Assembly (NCBI RefSeq): GCF_910586915.1
Contig: NZ_CAJULN010000022.1
Coordinates: 1-49,019 of the forward strand
Origin: an uncultured Bacteroides sp.
GTDB taxonomy: Bacteria > Bacteroidota > Bacteroidia > Bacteroidales > Bacteroidaceae
Length of the DNA stretch: 49,019 nt
Direction: 5' to 3'
Part shown: positions 1-8,553 of the stretch, one piece after another
Position numbering within the stretch: the first letter of the stretch is position 1
How the letters are laid out: each line of letters begins with the position of its first letter
The notes under the pieces: model-generated
What the model saw: only the letters and a program-made list of their open reading frames with translations
Database searches by the model: none
Told to the model about the DNA's origin: nothing
Program-made: the position numbers and the translations under genes

Positions 1-341
1 GACACATTATTATATTTAGCCAATATACCGCAACGGCTCACCTCACCGATTCTGGGAATCACCAGACTGGCAGCATAGGAGACAAAGACCGCATTCACAC
101 AATCGCTCCTTCGCGGAAAGACATCCAACGGTTCGAGCGTCTGTCGCCAGCGCCAGCCCCGAAACACTTGTGCAAACACTCCGAACAACAGTGAGAAAAG
201 CATCCACCACCAGTTCGTGCCACGCAGCAGTACATCACCTGCCTTCGCAAAGTCAAAGCCACGATATACCCAAAACAGAATAAAACCGCCCAAAACAACC
301 GGCAATATCAATTTCAGTGTCTTTTTTAACAATCCCTTCAT
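1..341 (-). CDS. Lysylphosphatidylglycerol synthase/flippase-like (UPF0104-type) membrane protein, N-terminal part
   Basis: The minus strand is open from an ATG at 341-339 to the window edge, giving at least 113 residues; the rest lies outside. The protein starts MKGLLKKTLKLILPVVLG, a membrane segment, and continues through W-rich helices to FVSYAASLVIPRIGEVSR. That last stretch resembles the conserved N-terminal region of lysylphosphatidylglycerol synthase TM-region proteins, which are polytopic inner-membrane proteins; many members have no settled substrate. The gene is divergent from rsmA, with 114 bp between the starts. A -7 element TACTTTTG lies on the minus strand at 439-432. Family assignment rests on the motif and hydrophobic pattern only, so the function is uncertain. 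The 67-residue frame at 95-298 is a shadow of this gene. Confidence 0.72.
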   Translation of the reverse strand, partial: MKGLLKKTLKLILPVVLGGFILFWVYRGFDFAKAGDVLLRGTNWWWMLFSLLFGVFAQVFRGWRWRQTLEPLDVFPRRSDCVNAVFVSYAASLVIPRIGEVSRCGILAKYNNV

Positions 342-416
342 CTTTTATTCTTCAATCAGCTTCGCCGACACATCATTTATTTTCCTAATAGTGGCACGTT
401 CTTCATTTAAAAGAGT

Positions 417-424
417 TACCTTTG
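417..424 (+). promoter_or_regulatory. Putative rsmA promoter -7 element (TACCTTTG)
   Basis: TACCTTTG matches the Bacteroidetes TAnnTTTG -7 consensus and lies 31 bp before the rsmA ATG. No clear TTTG -33 element is visible. It overlaps in space with the oppositely directed promoter at 432-439. Confidence 0.6.
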
Positions 425-431
425 TCGGCTG

Positions 432-439
432 CAAAAGTA
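432..439 (-). promoter_or_regulatory. Putative promoter -7 element of the flippase-like gene
   Basis: The minus strand reads TACTTTTG from 439 to 432, matching TAnnTTTG, about 90 bp before the ATG at 341. Its expected start site, near 425, lies inside the rsmA promoter. Confidence 0.55.
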
Positions 440-455
440 ATTATTTAGTTGGTAA

Positions 456-1247
456 ATGAAATTAGTAAAGCCTAAAAAGTTTCTCGGACAACACTTTCTG
501 AAAGATTTGAAAGTGGCGCAGGATATTGCCGACACAGTCGACACTTTCCCCGAACTGCCCATCCTCGAAGTAGGTCCCGGCATGGGAGTACTGACTCAGT
601 TTTTAGTAAAAAAAGACCGGTTGGTGAAAGTCGTGGAAGTTGACTATGAATCGGTTGCCTATCTCCGCGAAGCCTATCCCTCACTGGAAGAGCATATCAT
701 TGAGGACGACTTTCTGAAAATGAATCTCAACCGCCTGTTCGACGGCAAGCCTTTCGTGCTGACCGGTAATTATCCGTACAACATCTCCAGCCAGATTTTC
801 TTCAAGATGCTCGACAATAAGGACATCATACCCTGCTGCACGGGAATGATTCAGAAGGAAGTGGCAGAACGCATCGCCGCCGGACCGGGCAGCAAGACGT
901 ACGGCATTCTCAGCGTATTGATACAGGCATGGTATAAAGTGGAATATCTGTTTACCGTAAGCGAGCACGTGTTCAACCCGCCCCCAAAAGTAAAAAGCGC
1001 CGTCATCCGCATGACGCGCAACGATACCCGCGAATTGGGATGCGACGAAAAACTTTTCAAGCAAGTAGTGAAAACCACATTCAACCAACGCCGGAAGACA
1101 TTGCGCAACTCCATCAAACCAATTTTGGGCAAGGAATGCCCGCTCACGGAAGACGCACTATTCAACAAACGCCCGGAACAACTGTCGGTAGAGGAATTTA
1201 TCGACCTGACCAACAAAGTGGAACAAGCATTAACACTTTTGCAATAG
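456..1247 (+). CDS. rsmA: 16S rRNA (adenine1518-N6/adenine1519-N6)-dimethyltransferase RsmA (KsgA)
   Basis: 263 residues, the normal length for this family. The enzyme dimethylates two adjacent adenines in the 3'-terminal hairpin of 16S rRNA using S-adenosylmethionine, a late step in 30S maturation. Residues 6-15 (PKKFLGQHFL) are the family's N-terminal signature. The SAM-binding motif I is EVGPGMG near residues 38-44, and motif IV is NYPYNI near residue 105. The C-terminal part contains the FNQRRKTLRNS motif of the KsgA family. The ATG at 456 follows a -7 element at 417-424. The mgtE start is 7 bp downstream of the stop, so the two genes are very likely cotranscribed. Confidence 0.97.
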   Translation: MKLVKPKKFLGQHFLKDLKVAQDIADTVDTFPELPILEVGPGMGVLTQFLVKKDRLVKVVEVDYESVAYLREAYPSLEEHIIEDDFLKMNLNRLFDGKPFVLTGNYPYNISSQIFFKMLDNKDIIPCCTGMIQKEVAERIAAGPGSKTYGILSVLIQAWYKVEYLFTVSEHVFNPPPKVKSAVIRMTRNDTRELGCDEKLFKQVVKTTFNQRRKTLRNSIKPILGKECPLTEDALFNKRPEQLSVEEFIDLTNKVEQALTLLQ

Positions 1248-1254
1248 AACGACA

Positions 1255-2595
1255 ATGAACGAGGAATACATCGACAACGTAAAGCATTTTATCGAACAGA
1301 AAGAAGCTGATAAGGTAAAAGAACTTCTCATCGACCTCCATCCGGCCGACATCGCTGAATTATGCAACGACCTCAGCCCGGATGAAGCCAAATTCATCTA
1401 TCGGCTGCTCGATAACGAAGTAGCCGCCGACGTATTGGTCGAAATGGACGAGGACGCACGTAAAGAACTTCTCGAAATGCTTCCTTCGGAGACCATCGCC
1501 AAGCGTTTTGTCGACTATATGGATACGGACGATGCCGTAGACCTTATGCGCGAACTCGATGAGGACAAACAGGAAGAGATTCTTTCGCACATCGAGGATA
1601 TCGAACAGGCAGGCGACATTGTCGACTTGTTGAAGTATGACGAAAATACGGCCGGCGGTCTGATGGGCACGGAAATGGTGCTTGTCAATGAGAACTGGAG
1701 TATGCCCGAATGTCTGAAAGAGATGCGCCAGCAAGCGGAGGAGCTGGATGAAATCTATTATGTATATGTCATCGACGACGACGAACGTCTGCGAGGTATT
1801 TTCCCGCTCAAGAAGATGATTACCTCTCCTTCCGTATCCAAAGTGAAGCACGTGATGCAGAAAGACCCGATTTCAGTACACGTGGACACACCTATCGAAG
1901 AGGTGGTGCAGGCGATTGAGAAGTACGACTTGGTAGCTATCCCCGTAGTCGACAGCATCGGACGGCTCGTCGGGCAGATTACCGTCGACGACGTCATGGA
2001 CGAAGTACGCGAACAGTCGGAACGCGACTATCAGTTGGCTTCCGGTCTTTCGCAAGACGTAGAAACGGACGATAATGTACTCAGGCAGACTACAGCGCGC
2101 CTTCCGTGGCTGCTTATCGGTATGCTCGGTGGAATCGGCAACTCGATGATATTAGGCAATTTCGACTCCACTTTCGCCATTCATCCGGAAATGGCACTCT
2201 ACATCCCGCTTATCGGTGGAACGGGAGGAAACGTTGGTACGCAATCCTCGGCTATCATCGTACAGGGATTGGCCAACAGCTCGCTGGACGCCAAAGATAC
2301 TTTCAAACAAATCGCAAAAGAATCGGTAGTAGCTTTAATCAATGCCACTATCATCTCGCTGCTGGTATATACTTACAACTTTATCCGGTTCGGTGCAACA
2401 GCTACGGTCACTTACTCCGTATCCATCAGCCTATTTGCAGTAGTGATGTTTGCTTCCATATTCGGAACCTTAGTACCTATGACATTGGAAAAGCTGAAAG
2501 TAGATCCTGCCATTGCGACAGGACCGTTTATCTCCATTACAAACGACATCATAGGTATGATGTTGTATATGGGAATTACAGTTTTGTTATCATAA
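1255..2595 (+). CDS. mgtE: Magnesium transporter MgtE
   Basis: 446 residues, full length for MgtE, a Mg2+-gated inner-membrane Mg2+ channel. In order: an MgtE_N superhelical domain (about residues 20-120, rich in LLDLHPADIAEL-type helices), a CBS pair (about 125-250, with KHVMQKDPISV and VDSIGRLVGQITVDDVMDEV), then a plug helix and five hydrophobic segments (about 280-446). The pore-type motif GGTGGNVGTQSS lies in the first half of the membrane domain. The many acidic residues in the N and CBS domains fit Mg2+ sensing as known for the family. It sits 7 bp after rsmA, an arrangement without an obvious functional link beyond the known Mg2+ dependence of ribosomes. Confidence 0.96.
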   Translation: MNEEYIDNVKHFIEQKEADKVKELLIDLHPADIAELCNDLSPDEAKFIYRLLDNEVAADVLVEMDEDARKELLEMLPSETIAKRFVDYMDTDDAVDLMRELDEDKQEEILSHIEDIEQAGDIVDLLKYDENTAGGLMGTEMVLVNENWSMPECLKEMRQQAEELDEIYYVYVIDDDERLRGIFPLKKMITSPSVSKVKHVMQKDPISVHVDTPIEEVVQAIEKYDLVAIPVVDSIGRLVGQITVDDVMDEVREQSERDYQLASGLSQDVETDDNVLRQTTARLPWLLIGMLGGIGNSMILGNFDSTFAIHPEMALYIPLIGGTGGNVGTQSSAIIVQGLANSSLDAKDTFKQIAKESVVALINATIISLLVYTYNFIRFGATATVTYSVSISLFAVVMFASIFGTLVPMTLEKLKVDPAIATGPFISITNDIIGMMLYMGITVLLS

Positions 2596-2680
2596 AAACG
2601 GAATAAACTAAAAAAAACAAGCAAAACAGTATGAAGTAATCGTTTTATTTCATTAATTTGTGACCTAAAACTAATATACA

Positions 2681-4534
2681 ATGATGGACGCTCATGACAC
2701 TAATCAACCCTTGAATCAAGGGGAATTAGAAGTAGAAAAGAAAACAGTTGAGGTTTCTGCCCCCGTTACAGAGACTCCGACTGAAGAAATTACCGCCGAA
2801 GTTCAACCTGAAGCAGTTCACAAACCTGCCACTAAGGAAGAGGTACTCAACCTGTTGAAAGAACTTGCGCAGGATGCCGAGAATACGAACAAGCAGGATA
2901 TTGACAATCTGAAACAATCATTCTACAAGTTACACAATATCGAGCTGGAAGCTGCTAAGAAACAGTTTACAGACAATGGCGGTGCCATTGAGGATTTTGT
3001 TCCTCAAGCAGACCCGACAGAAGAGGAGTTCAAGCGTCTGATGGGAGCCATCAAGGACAAGCGCAGTCAAAAGGCAGCCGAACTGGAACGACAGAAAGAA
3101 GAGAATCTGCAAGTTAAACTTTCCATTATCGAAGAGTTGAAAGAGTTGGTGGAATCCGGTGATGATACCAACAAATCCTATACGGAATTCAAGAAGTTGC
3201 AACAGCAATGGAATGAAACGAAATTAGTTCCACAAGGCAAGGTAAACGAACTTTGGAAGAACTATCAACTATATGTGGAGAAATTCTACGATTTGCTGAA
3301 ACTGAACAATGAATTCCGTGAATATGATTTCAAAAAGAACCTGGAAATAAAAACACATCTCTGTGAAGCAGCCGAAAAGTTGGCTGACGAAGAAGATGTA
3401 GTTTCGGCTTTCCACCAGCTTCAAAAGTTACACCAGGAATTCCGTGATACAGGACCGGTAGCGAAAGAGTTGCGCAATGAAATCTGGAATCGCTTTAAAG
3501 TAGCCTCTGCCGCCGTCAACCGCCGCCACCAACAGCACTTCGAATCTTTGAAGGAAGCGGAACAACATAACCTGGATCAAAAGACCGTTATCTGCGAAAT
3601 CGTAGAATCAATAGAATACAGCGAACTGAAAACATTTGCCGCTTGGGAAAACAAGACCCAAGAGATTATCGCTCTACAGAACAAATGGAAAACCATCGGT
3701 TTTGCACCACAAAAGATGAATGTGAAAATTTTCGAGCGTTTCCGTCATGCTTGCGATGACTTCTTCAAGAAAAAAGGAGAATTCTTCAAGAGTTTGAAAG
3801 AGGGAATGAACGTAAACTTGGAAAAGAAAAAAACTCTCTGTGAAAAAGCGGAAGCATTGAAAGACAGCACTGACTGGAAAAAAACGGCTGATGCACTGAG
3901 CAAACTCCAAAAAGAATGGAAAACCATTGGTCCGGTATCGAAGAAACATTCGGATGCTGTTTGGAAACGCTTTATCTCAGCCTGCGACTATTTCTTTGAA
4001 CAGAAGAATAAAGCTACTTCTTCCCAACGTTCCGTAGAGATAGAGAATATGGAAAAAAAGAAAGCGTTAATCGAACAGTTATCTGCCATTGACGAAAATA
4101 TGGATATCGAAGAGGCCAACACACTCGTACGCAACTTAATGAAAGAGTGGAACACTATCGGTCATGTCCCATTTAAGGAAAAAGATAAACTGTACAAGCA
4201 ATATCATAACCTTATCAACCAATTGTTCGACCGCTTCAATATCACTGACTCAAACAAGAAGCTCAGCAACTTCCGTTCGAATATCAGCAACATACAAAGT
4301 AACGGTCCGCAATCTCTGTATAAGGAACGTGAGAAATTGGCACGTGCTTACGAAAACATGAAGAATGAACTTCAAACTTACGAAAACAACTTAGGTTTCC
4401 TCACTTCTACCTCCAAGAAAGGCAGCAGCCTGCTGACAGAACTGAACCGCAAAGTAGATAAGTTGAAAGCTGACTTGGAACTGGTATTGCAGAAAATCAA
4501 GGTTATCGACGAATCAATAAAGGAAGAAGAGTAA
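2681..4534 (+). CDS. DUF349 domain-containing coiled-coil protein
   Basis: 617 residues, highly charged (K/E rich) and mostly predicted helix/coiled coil, with no signal peptide or membrane segment. At least five DUF349 repeats can be seen, each with the pattern W-[KN]-[TE]-[IT]-G-x-[VA]-P followed by a helix with W/F and an aromatic pair; examples are KWKTIGFAPQKMN, EWKTIGPVSKKHS and EWNTIGHVPFKEK. The acidic N-terminal 70 residues look disordered. Family function is not settled; some DUF349 proteins are reported as nucleic-acid or polysaccharide-associated, so no role is assigned here. The start ATGATG at 2681 is the first in frame. The gene stands alone, 85 bp after mgtE, and is followed by a strong intrinsic terminator. 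Confidence 0.9.
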   Translation: MMDAHDTNQPLNQGELEVEKKTVEVSAPVTETPTEEITAEVQPEAVHKPATKEEVLNLLKELAQDAENTNKQDIDNLKQSFYKLHNIELEAAKKQFTDNGGAIEDFVPQADPTEEEFKRLMGAIKDKRSQKAAELERQKEENLQVKLSIIEELKELVESGDDTNKSYTEFKKLQQQWNETKLVPQGKVNELWKNYQLYVEKFYDLLKLNNEFREYDFKKNLEIKTHLCEAAEKLADEEDVVSAFHQLQKLHQEFRDTGPVAKELRNEIWNRFKVASAAVNRRHQQHFESLKEAEQHNLDQKTVICEIVESIEYSELKTFAAWENKTQEIIALQNKWKTIGFAPQKMNVKIFERFRHACDDFFKKKGEFFKSLKEGMNVNLEKKKTLCEKAEALKDSTDWKKTADALSKLQKEWKTIGPVSKKHSDAVWKRFISACDYFFEQKNKATSSQRSVEIENMEKKKALIEQLSAIDENMDIEEANTLVRNLMKEWNTIGHVPFKEKDKLYKQYHNLINQLFDRFNITDSNKKLSNFRSNISNIQSNGPQSLYKEREKLARAYENMKNELQTYENNLGFLTSTSKKGSSLLTELNRKVDKLKADLELVLQKIKVIDESIKEEE

Positions 4535-4561
4535 TCCTTCTGCCGATTTAAGACACATAAG

Positions 4562-4600
4562 ACAGGCTTTATCGCTTCTATGGACGATAAAGCCTGTTTT
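4562..4600 (+). terminator. Intrinsic terminator of the DUF349 gene
   Basis: A 13-bp perfect stem (ACAGGCTTTATCG at 4562-4574 with CGATAAAGCCTGT at 4585-4597) has a 10-nt loop and is followed by a short T run. Confidence 0.9.
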
Positions 4601-4667
4601 GTTATCTACCCACTTAGAGTTTCAAACTAAGCCGACCTGTCGGTAAATGCATCTCCCCTAAAACGAA

Positions 4668-4703
4668 AAATCCCTGCAAAAAATAGCTCTTTGCAGGGGA
4701 TTT
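4668..4703 (-). terminator. Intrinsic terminator downstream of tRNA-Gln
   Basis: Inverted arms AAATCCCTGCAAA (4668-4680) and TTTGCAGGGGATTT (4690-4703) form a hairpin on the minus strand just after the tRNA. It is followed on that strand by TTTTTCG (4667-4661). Confidence 0.85.
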
Positions 4704-4719
4704 GATTTATTATTTTTTG

Positions 4720-4790
4720 TTGGGCTACCTGGATTCGAACCAGGAATGACAGGACCAGAATCTGTAGTGTTACCATTACACCATAGCCCA
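4720..4790 (-). tRNA. tRNA-Gln (anticodon CUG)
   Basis: The 71-nt minus-strand sequence folds as a cloverleaf: acceptor TGGGCTA/TAGCCCA, D arm GTGT/ACAC, anticodon loop TTCTGGT (anticodon CTG), T arm CCTGG TTCGAAT CCAGG, discriminator A. CCA is not encoded. Position 31-39 of the anticodon stem is an A-C mismatch. The U1-A72 pair is typical of bacterial glutamine tRNAs. It has its own promoter and terminator. Confidence 0.95.
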
Positions 4791-4810
4791 ATGTTTCTCG
4801 TTTGCGGGTG

Positions 4811-4839
4811 CAAAGATACAAATAATTTGTGAAATCAAA
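4811..4839 (-). promoter_or_regulatory. tRNA-Gln promoter
   Basis: On the minus strand the -7 element TATCTTTG (4818-4811) is preceded by TTTG (4839-4836) at 17 bp spacing. It lies about 20 bp before the tRNA 5' end. Confidence 0.75.
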
Positions 4840-4933
4840 ACATTTCCGCTATTTTTTTTGCAAAAATCTTCAATTTAGTTTTCTACAGGCAACTATCTCC
4901 ACTAAAAAACACAAAAATTAAGGTATAACTTTC

Positions 4934-4962
4934 TTGTATCCAAATAAATCAGCGTATATTTG
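4934..4962 (+). promoter_or_regulatory. Promoter of the rsfS-ftsH-cdsA operon
   Basis: CTTG near 4933-4936 and TATATTTG at 4955-4962 are separated by 18 bp. The expected start site near 4969 lies after the upstream in-frame ATG at 4934, which supports the rsfS start at 5054 and gives a leader of about 85 nt. Confidence 0.65.
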
Positions 4963-5053
4963 TCAAAAATATCACGTTTATAATGAGAAACAAAGAGTAG
5001 TCTTTCGTTGTTATAAACTAAAAGAACATGAATTATTAATTTCAATTGCAAGA

Positions 5054-5413
5054 ATGAACGATACTAAAGTATTAATTGAAAAAATAAAAGAAGGAATTCA
5101 AGAAAAAAAAGGTAAAAACATCATTATTGCCGACCTAACCAGTATAGAAGATACCATCTGTAACTACTTCGTTATCTGTCAGGGAAACTCACCCAACCAA
5201 GTGAACGCCATCGTGGATTCAATCAGAGAATCGACACGCAAAGGGGCAGACAGCAAACCGTTTGCCATTGACGGACTTCGGAATGCAGAATGGGTAGCTA
5301 TGGACTATTCGGATGTACTGGTACACGTCTTTTTGCCGGAAACAAGAAGTTTCTATAACCTCGAGCATCTTTGGGCAGATGCCAAACTTACCCAAATCCC
5401 CGACTTAGATTAA
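5054..5413 (+). CDS. rsfS: Ribosome silencing factor RsfS (Iojap/DUF143)
   Basis: With the start at ATG 5054 the protein has 119 residues, normal for RsfS. The frame is open back to 4934, but those 40 extra residues are not RsfS-like and lie across the promoter. RsfS binds ribosomal protein uL14 and blocks 30S-50S joining, which lowers translation in starvation. Family features are visible: IIIADLTSIEDTICNYFVICQG, then the segment around VDSIRE, GLRNAEWVAMDYSDVLVHVF and a final Y/W-rich helix (NLEHLWAD). The ftsH start is 9 bp downstream of the stop, so the genes are cotranscribed. This order, rsfS-ftsH-cdsA, joins translation silencing, membrane proteolysis and lipid synthesis. Confidence 0.93.
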   Translation: MNDTKVLIEKIKEGIQEKKGKNIIIADLTSIEDTICNYFVICQGNSPNQVNAIVDSIRESTRKGADSKPFAIDGLRNAEWVAMDYSDVLVHVFLPETRSFYNLEHLWADAKLTQIPDLD

Positions 5414-5422
5414 TTTATAATT

Positions 5423-7453
5423 ATGGACAATAATAATAACAGCAACAATAACAGCAATAGTAACAGCAATAACCCTAACAACCGGGTTAATTTGCCGAAG
5501 TTCAACCTGAACTGGATGTACATGATTATTGCCCTGATGCTTCTCGGCCTTTGGTGGGGTAGCGATTCGGCAGGCGTGGGAGTCAAAGAGGTTGGTTATA
5601 GCGAACTCCAAAATTATGTAAAGGAGGGATATATCAGCAAAATACTGGGATATGAAGACAAAACAATCGAAGCTTTCCTAAAACCAAGCGCTGTAGGCGC
5701 CGTATTCGGTGCAGACTCCACAAAAGTGGGACGCAATCCCGTCATTACAAGTAGAGCTCCGTCGACCGACAAACTGGAGGAGTTTCTGCAAACAGAAAAA
5801 GAAGCCGGTCATTTTGACGGAACATCGGAATATCCGCCCAAGTCGGATTTATTTCCAAGTATCCTGATACAAATACTTCCGTTAGTCTTATTGATTGGCG
5901 TATGGATGTTCTTCATGCGCCGCATGAGTGGCAGCGGCAGCGGTGGTCCCGGCGGTGTATTCAACGTAGGAAAATCCAAAGCACAACTTTTTGAAAAAGG
6001 CGGTTCCATCAAGGTCACATTCAAAGATGTAGCAGGTCTGGCGGAAGCCAAGCAAGAAGTGGAAGAAATTGTCGAGTTCTTGAAAGAGCCTCAGAAATAT
6101 ACCGACTTAGGTGGTAAAATTCCTAAGGGAGCATTGCTGGTAGGCCCTCCGGGAACCGGTAAAACACTGCTTGCCAAAGCCGTTGCAGGCGAAGCAAACG
6201 TACCATTCTTCTCTTTGGCAGGTTCCGACTTCGTGGAAATGTTTGTAGGTGTAGGCGCCTCCCGCGTCCGCGACTTGTTCAAACAGGCTAAGGAGAAAGC
6301 TCCTTGCATCGTCTTTATTGATGAAATAGACGCCGTAGGACGCGCACGTGGAAAGAATCCGGCAATGGGTGGAAATGACGAACGCGAAAACACGCTGAAC
6401 CAACTACTGACAGAGATGGACGGATTCGGTTCTAACAGTGGCGTCATTATCCTTGCCGCCACCAACCGCGTAGATGTATTGGACAAAGCATTGCTCCGCG
6501 CCGGACGTTTCGACCGTCAGATACACGTAGACCTGCCCGACCTGAATGAACGTAAGGAGGTATTCGGCGTGCATTTGCGCCCGATTAAGATAGACGATAC
6601 AGTAGACGTAGACTTACTGGCACGCCAAACTCCGGGATTCTCAGGAGCAGACATTGCCAACGTCTGCAACGAAGCCGCACTGATTGCAGCACGTCATGGT
6701 AAAAAGTTCGTGGGCAAACAGGATTTTCTGAATGCCGTCGACCGTATCATCGGTGGATTGGAAAAGAAAACCAAAATTACAACCGAAGCCGAAAGACGCT
6801 CCATTGCTCTGCACGAAGCAGGTCATGCTGCCATATCCTGGCTGTTGGAATATGCCAACCCGTTGATTAAAGTAACGATTGTCCCTCGCGGACGTGCATT
6901 AGGTGCAGCCTGGTATCTGCCCGAAGAACGACAGATTACTACCAAAGAGCAAATGCTCGATGAAATGTGTGCAACGCTTGGAGGACGCGCAGCCGAAGAC
7001 TTATTCATGGGACGCATCTCTACAGGAGCCATGAACGATTTGGAAAGAGTCACCAAACAAGCATACGGAATGATTGCTTATTTAGGTATGAGCGATAAGT
7101 TGCCGAATCTGTGCTATTATAATAACGACGAGTACTCCTTCAATCGTCCATACAGCGAAAAGACAGCCGAACTTATTGACGAAGAAGTCAAGAAGATGAT
7201 AAACGAGCAGTATGAACGCGCCAAGCAGATATTGTCCGAGCACAAAGAAGGCCACAACGAATTGACTCAGCTATTGATTGACAAAGAGGTAATCTTTGCG
7301 GAAGACGTCGAACGCATCTTCGGAAAACGCCCGTGGGCTTCCCGTTCGGAAGAAATCATGGCAGCCAAAGAGAGCCAGAATGCAGCAAAGGCCGAACAAG
7401 AACTTGTCGAGAAACTGAAAGAAGAGGAAAAAGAAAAGGAAGCGAACAACTAA
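5423..7453 (+). CDS. ftsH: ATP-dependent zinc metalloprotease FtsH
   Basis: 676 residues. FtsH is a membrane-anchored AAA+ protease that degrades misfolded membrane proteins and regulatory proteins. Order: an Asn/Ser-rich N-terminus (residues 1-20, 12 Asn), TM1 about 31-46, a periplasmic domain about 50-145, TM2 about 146-165, a Gly-rich linker (SGSGSGGPGG), then the AAA module with Walker A GPPGTGKT at 241-248, Walker B IVFIDEIDAVG and SRH motif RAGRFDRQIHVD. The zinc site HEAGH is at 464-468. The C-terminal tail is K/E rich. All catalytic motifs look intact. cdsA follows 16 bp later. Confidence 0.98.
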   Translation: MDNNNNSNNNSNSNSNNPNNRVNLPKFNLNWMYMIIALMLLGLWWGSDSAGVGVKEVGYSELQNYVKEGYISKILGYEDKTIEAFLKPSAVGAVFGADSTKVGRNPVITSRAPSTDKLEEFLQTEKEAGHFDGTSEYPPKSDLFPSILIQILPLVLLIGVWMFFMRRMSGSGSGGPGGVFNVGKSKAQLFEKGGSIKVTFKDVAGLAEAKQEVEEIVEFLKEPQKYTDLGGKIPKGALLVGPPGTGKTLLAKAVAGEANVPFFSLAGSDFVEMFVGVGASRVRDLFKQAKEKAPCIVFIDEIDAVGRARGKNPAMGGNDERENTLNQLLTEMDGFGSNSGVIILAATNRVDVLDKALLRAGRFDRQIHVDLPDLNERKEVFGVHLRPIKIDDTVDVDLLARQTPGFSGADIANVCNEAALIAARHGKKFVGKQDFLNAVDRIIGGLEKKTKITTEAERRSIALHEAGHAAISWLLEYANPLIKVTIVPRGRALGAAWYLPEERQITTKEQMLDEMCATLGGRAAEDLFMGRISTGAMNDLERVTKQAYGMIAYLGMSDKLPNLCYYNNDEYSFNRPYSEKTAELIDEEVKKMINEQYERAKQILSEHKEGHNELTQLLIDKEVIFAEDVERIFGKRPWASRSEEIMAAKESQNAAKAEQELVEKLKEEEKEKEANN

Positions 7454-7469
7454 TTTAAATACGCTGATT

Positions 7470-8318
7470 GTGATTAACAATTTTATAAAACGAGCTATTA
7501 CGGGTGTACTCTTTGTCGCCATCCTGGTGGGGTGCATCCTCTACAATCCGCTGAGTTTCGGTATTCTGTTCACTATCATCAGCGCACTGACCATCTACGA
7601 GTTCGGGCAGTTGGTGAATATGCGGGTAGAAGGAGTAAAAATAAACAAAACCATCGCCATGTTGGGAGGAGCCTATCTGTTCCTTGCAATAATGGGATTT
7701 TGCACCAACGCAAGTCCGGCCGGTTCAAGCATTTTTATTCCATACGTGCTCTTGCTGCTCTACATGATGATTAGCGAATTGTACCTCAAAAAAGAGAATC
7801 CGGTACTCAACTGGGCGTACTCCATGCTCAGCCAGCTTTACATCGGTTTGCCTTTTGCCATGCTGAACATACTGGCGTTTCATAACAATCCGGAATATAG
7901 CAGTGTCAGTTATAACCCGATTTTACCGTTATCTATCTTCATCTTCCTGTGGCTGAACGACACCGGCGCATATTGCATCGGCTCACTCATCGGCAAGCAT
8001 CGGCTCTTCGAACGTATTTCCCCAAAAAAATCCTGGGAAGGTTCTATCGCCGGCGGAGTGGTAGCTATCGGTGTGTCTTTTATACTTGCGCACTATTTTC
8101 CGTTTATGTCCATGCCGGAGTGGGCGGGATTAGCGCTGGTAGTGGTTGTATTCGGTACATGGGGCGACTTGACGGAATCTTTGTTCAAGCGCCAACTACA
8201 CGTTAAAGATTCCGGAAACATCCTTCCGGGACACGGCGGAATGCTCGACCGGTTCGACAGTGCCCTAATGGCTATTCCGGCAGCAGTAGTCTACTTGTAT
8301 GCCTTGACTTGGGTTTAA
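7470..8318 (+). CDS. cdsA: Phosphatidate cytidylyltransferase CdsA
   Basis: 282 residues with a GTG start at 7470. CdsA makes CDP-diacylglycerol from CTP and phosphatidate, the branch point for phosphatidylethanolamine and cardiolipin synthesis. The protein is highly hydrophobic with about eight membrane segments. Near the C-terminus is the CDP-DAG synthase signature, starting GTWGDLTESLFKRQLHVKDS and ending GHGGMLDRFDS, which holds the conserved Asp and Lys residues of the active site. It is the last gene of the rsfS-ftsH-cdsA operon. No hairpin directly follows; a repeat array starts 33 bp downstream, then a shared terminator at 8498. Confidence 0.95.
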   Translation: MINNFIKRAITGVLFVAILVGCILYNPLSFGILFTIISALTIYEFGQLVNMRVEGVKINKTIAMLGGAYLFLAIMGFCTNASPAGSSIFIPYVLLLLYMMISELYLKKENPVLNWAYSMLSQLYIGLPFAMLNILAFHNNPEYSSVSYNPILPLSIFIFLWLNDTGAYCIGSLIGKHRLFERISPKKSWEGSIAGGVVAIGVSFILAHYFPFMSMPEWAGLALVVVVFGTWGDLTESLFKRQLHVKDSGNILPGHGGMLDRFDSALMAIPAAVVYLYALTWV

Positions 8319-8350
8319 GCAATTACAACTTAATAATCAACAGGTTACAG

Positions 8351-8450
8351 CGCATATAGATGCTGAACGCAGGACATATAGATGCTGGAGGTAGGACATA
8401 TATGCGCTGAAAGTCGGACATATATATCCTGCAAATCAGTCATATGGAGA
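8351..8450. repeat. 22-bp phased repeat array in the cdsA/NigD-like convergent gap
   Basis: Four complete imperfect units plus a partial one start at 8351, 8373, 8395, 8417 and 8439, an exact 22-bp period. The shared part of each unit is a near-palindromic A/T core around ACATATAG or ACATATAT, usually followed by CTG. An 11-bp inverted pair links CAGCGCATATA (8348-8358) to TATATGCGCTG (8399-8409). I see no reading frame or tRNA in it. The rest of the gap (8319-8553) holds only the terminator at 8498. Confidence 0.85.
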
Positions 8451-8497
8451 GTGAAAACAGCAGATTTTCATTCAAACGAAACCAAGTTAAAAACAAC

Positions 8498-8534
8498 AAA
8501 GGTCGGGATGCTTTCGGTAAAGCTCCCGACCTTT
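8498..8534. terminator. Bidirectional intrinsic terminator between cdsA and the NigD-like gene
   Basis: An 11-bp perfect stem (AAAGGTCGGGA at 8498-8508 with TCCCGACCTTT at 8524-8534). On the minus strand it is followed by TTTGTTGTTTTT, so it mainly serves the NigD-like gene; it may also stop cdsA transcripts. Confidence 0.85.
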
Positions 8535-8553
8535 GTCCATTCATAGTCAGAGG

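Noticed and set aside
95..298. 67-residue minus-strand frame
   Set aside because: It is an out-of-frame shadow of the flippase-like gene that runs from 341 off the window edge.
4934..5053. 40-residue N-terminal extension of RsfS
   Set aside because: The ATG at 4934 lies on the predicted promoter, the residues are not RsfS-like, and ATG 5054 gives the standard length.
8351..8450. CRISPR array
   Set aside because: Units are 22 bp with no separate unique spacers, imperfect, and no cas genes are in the window.
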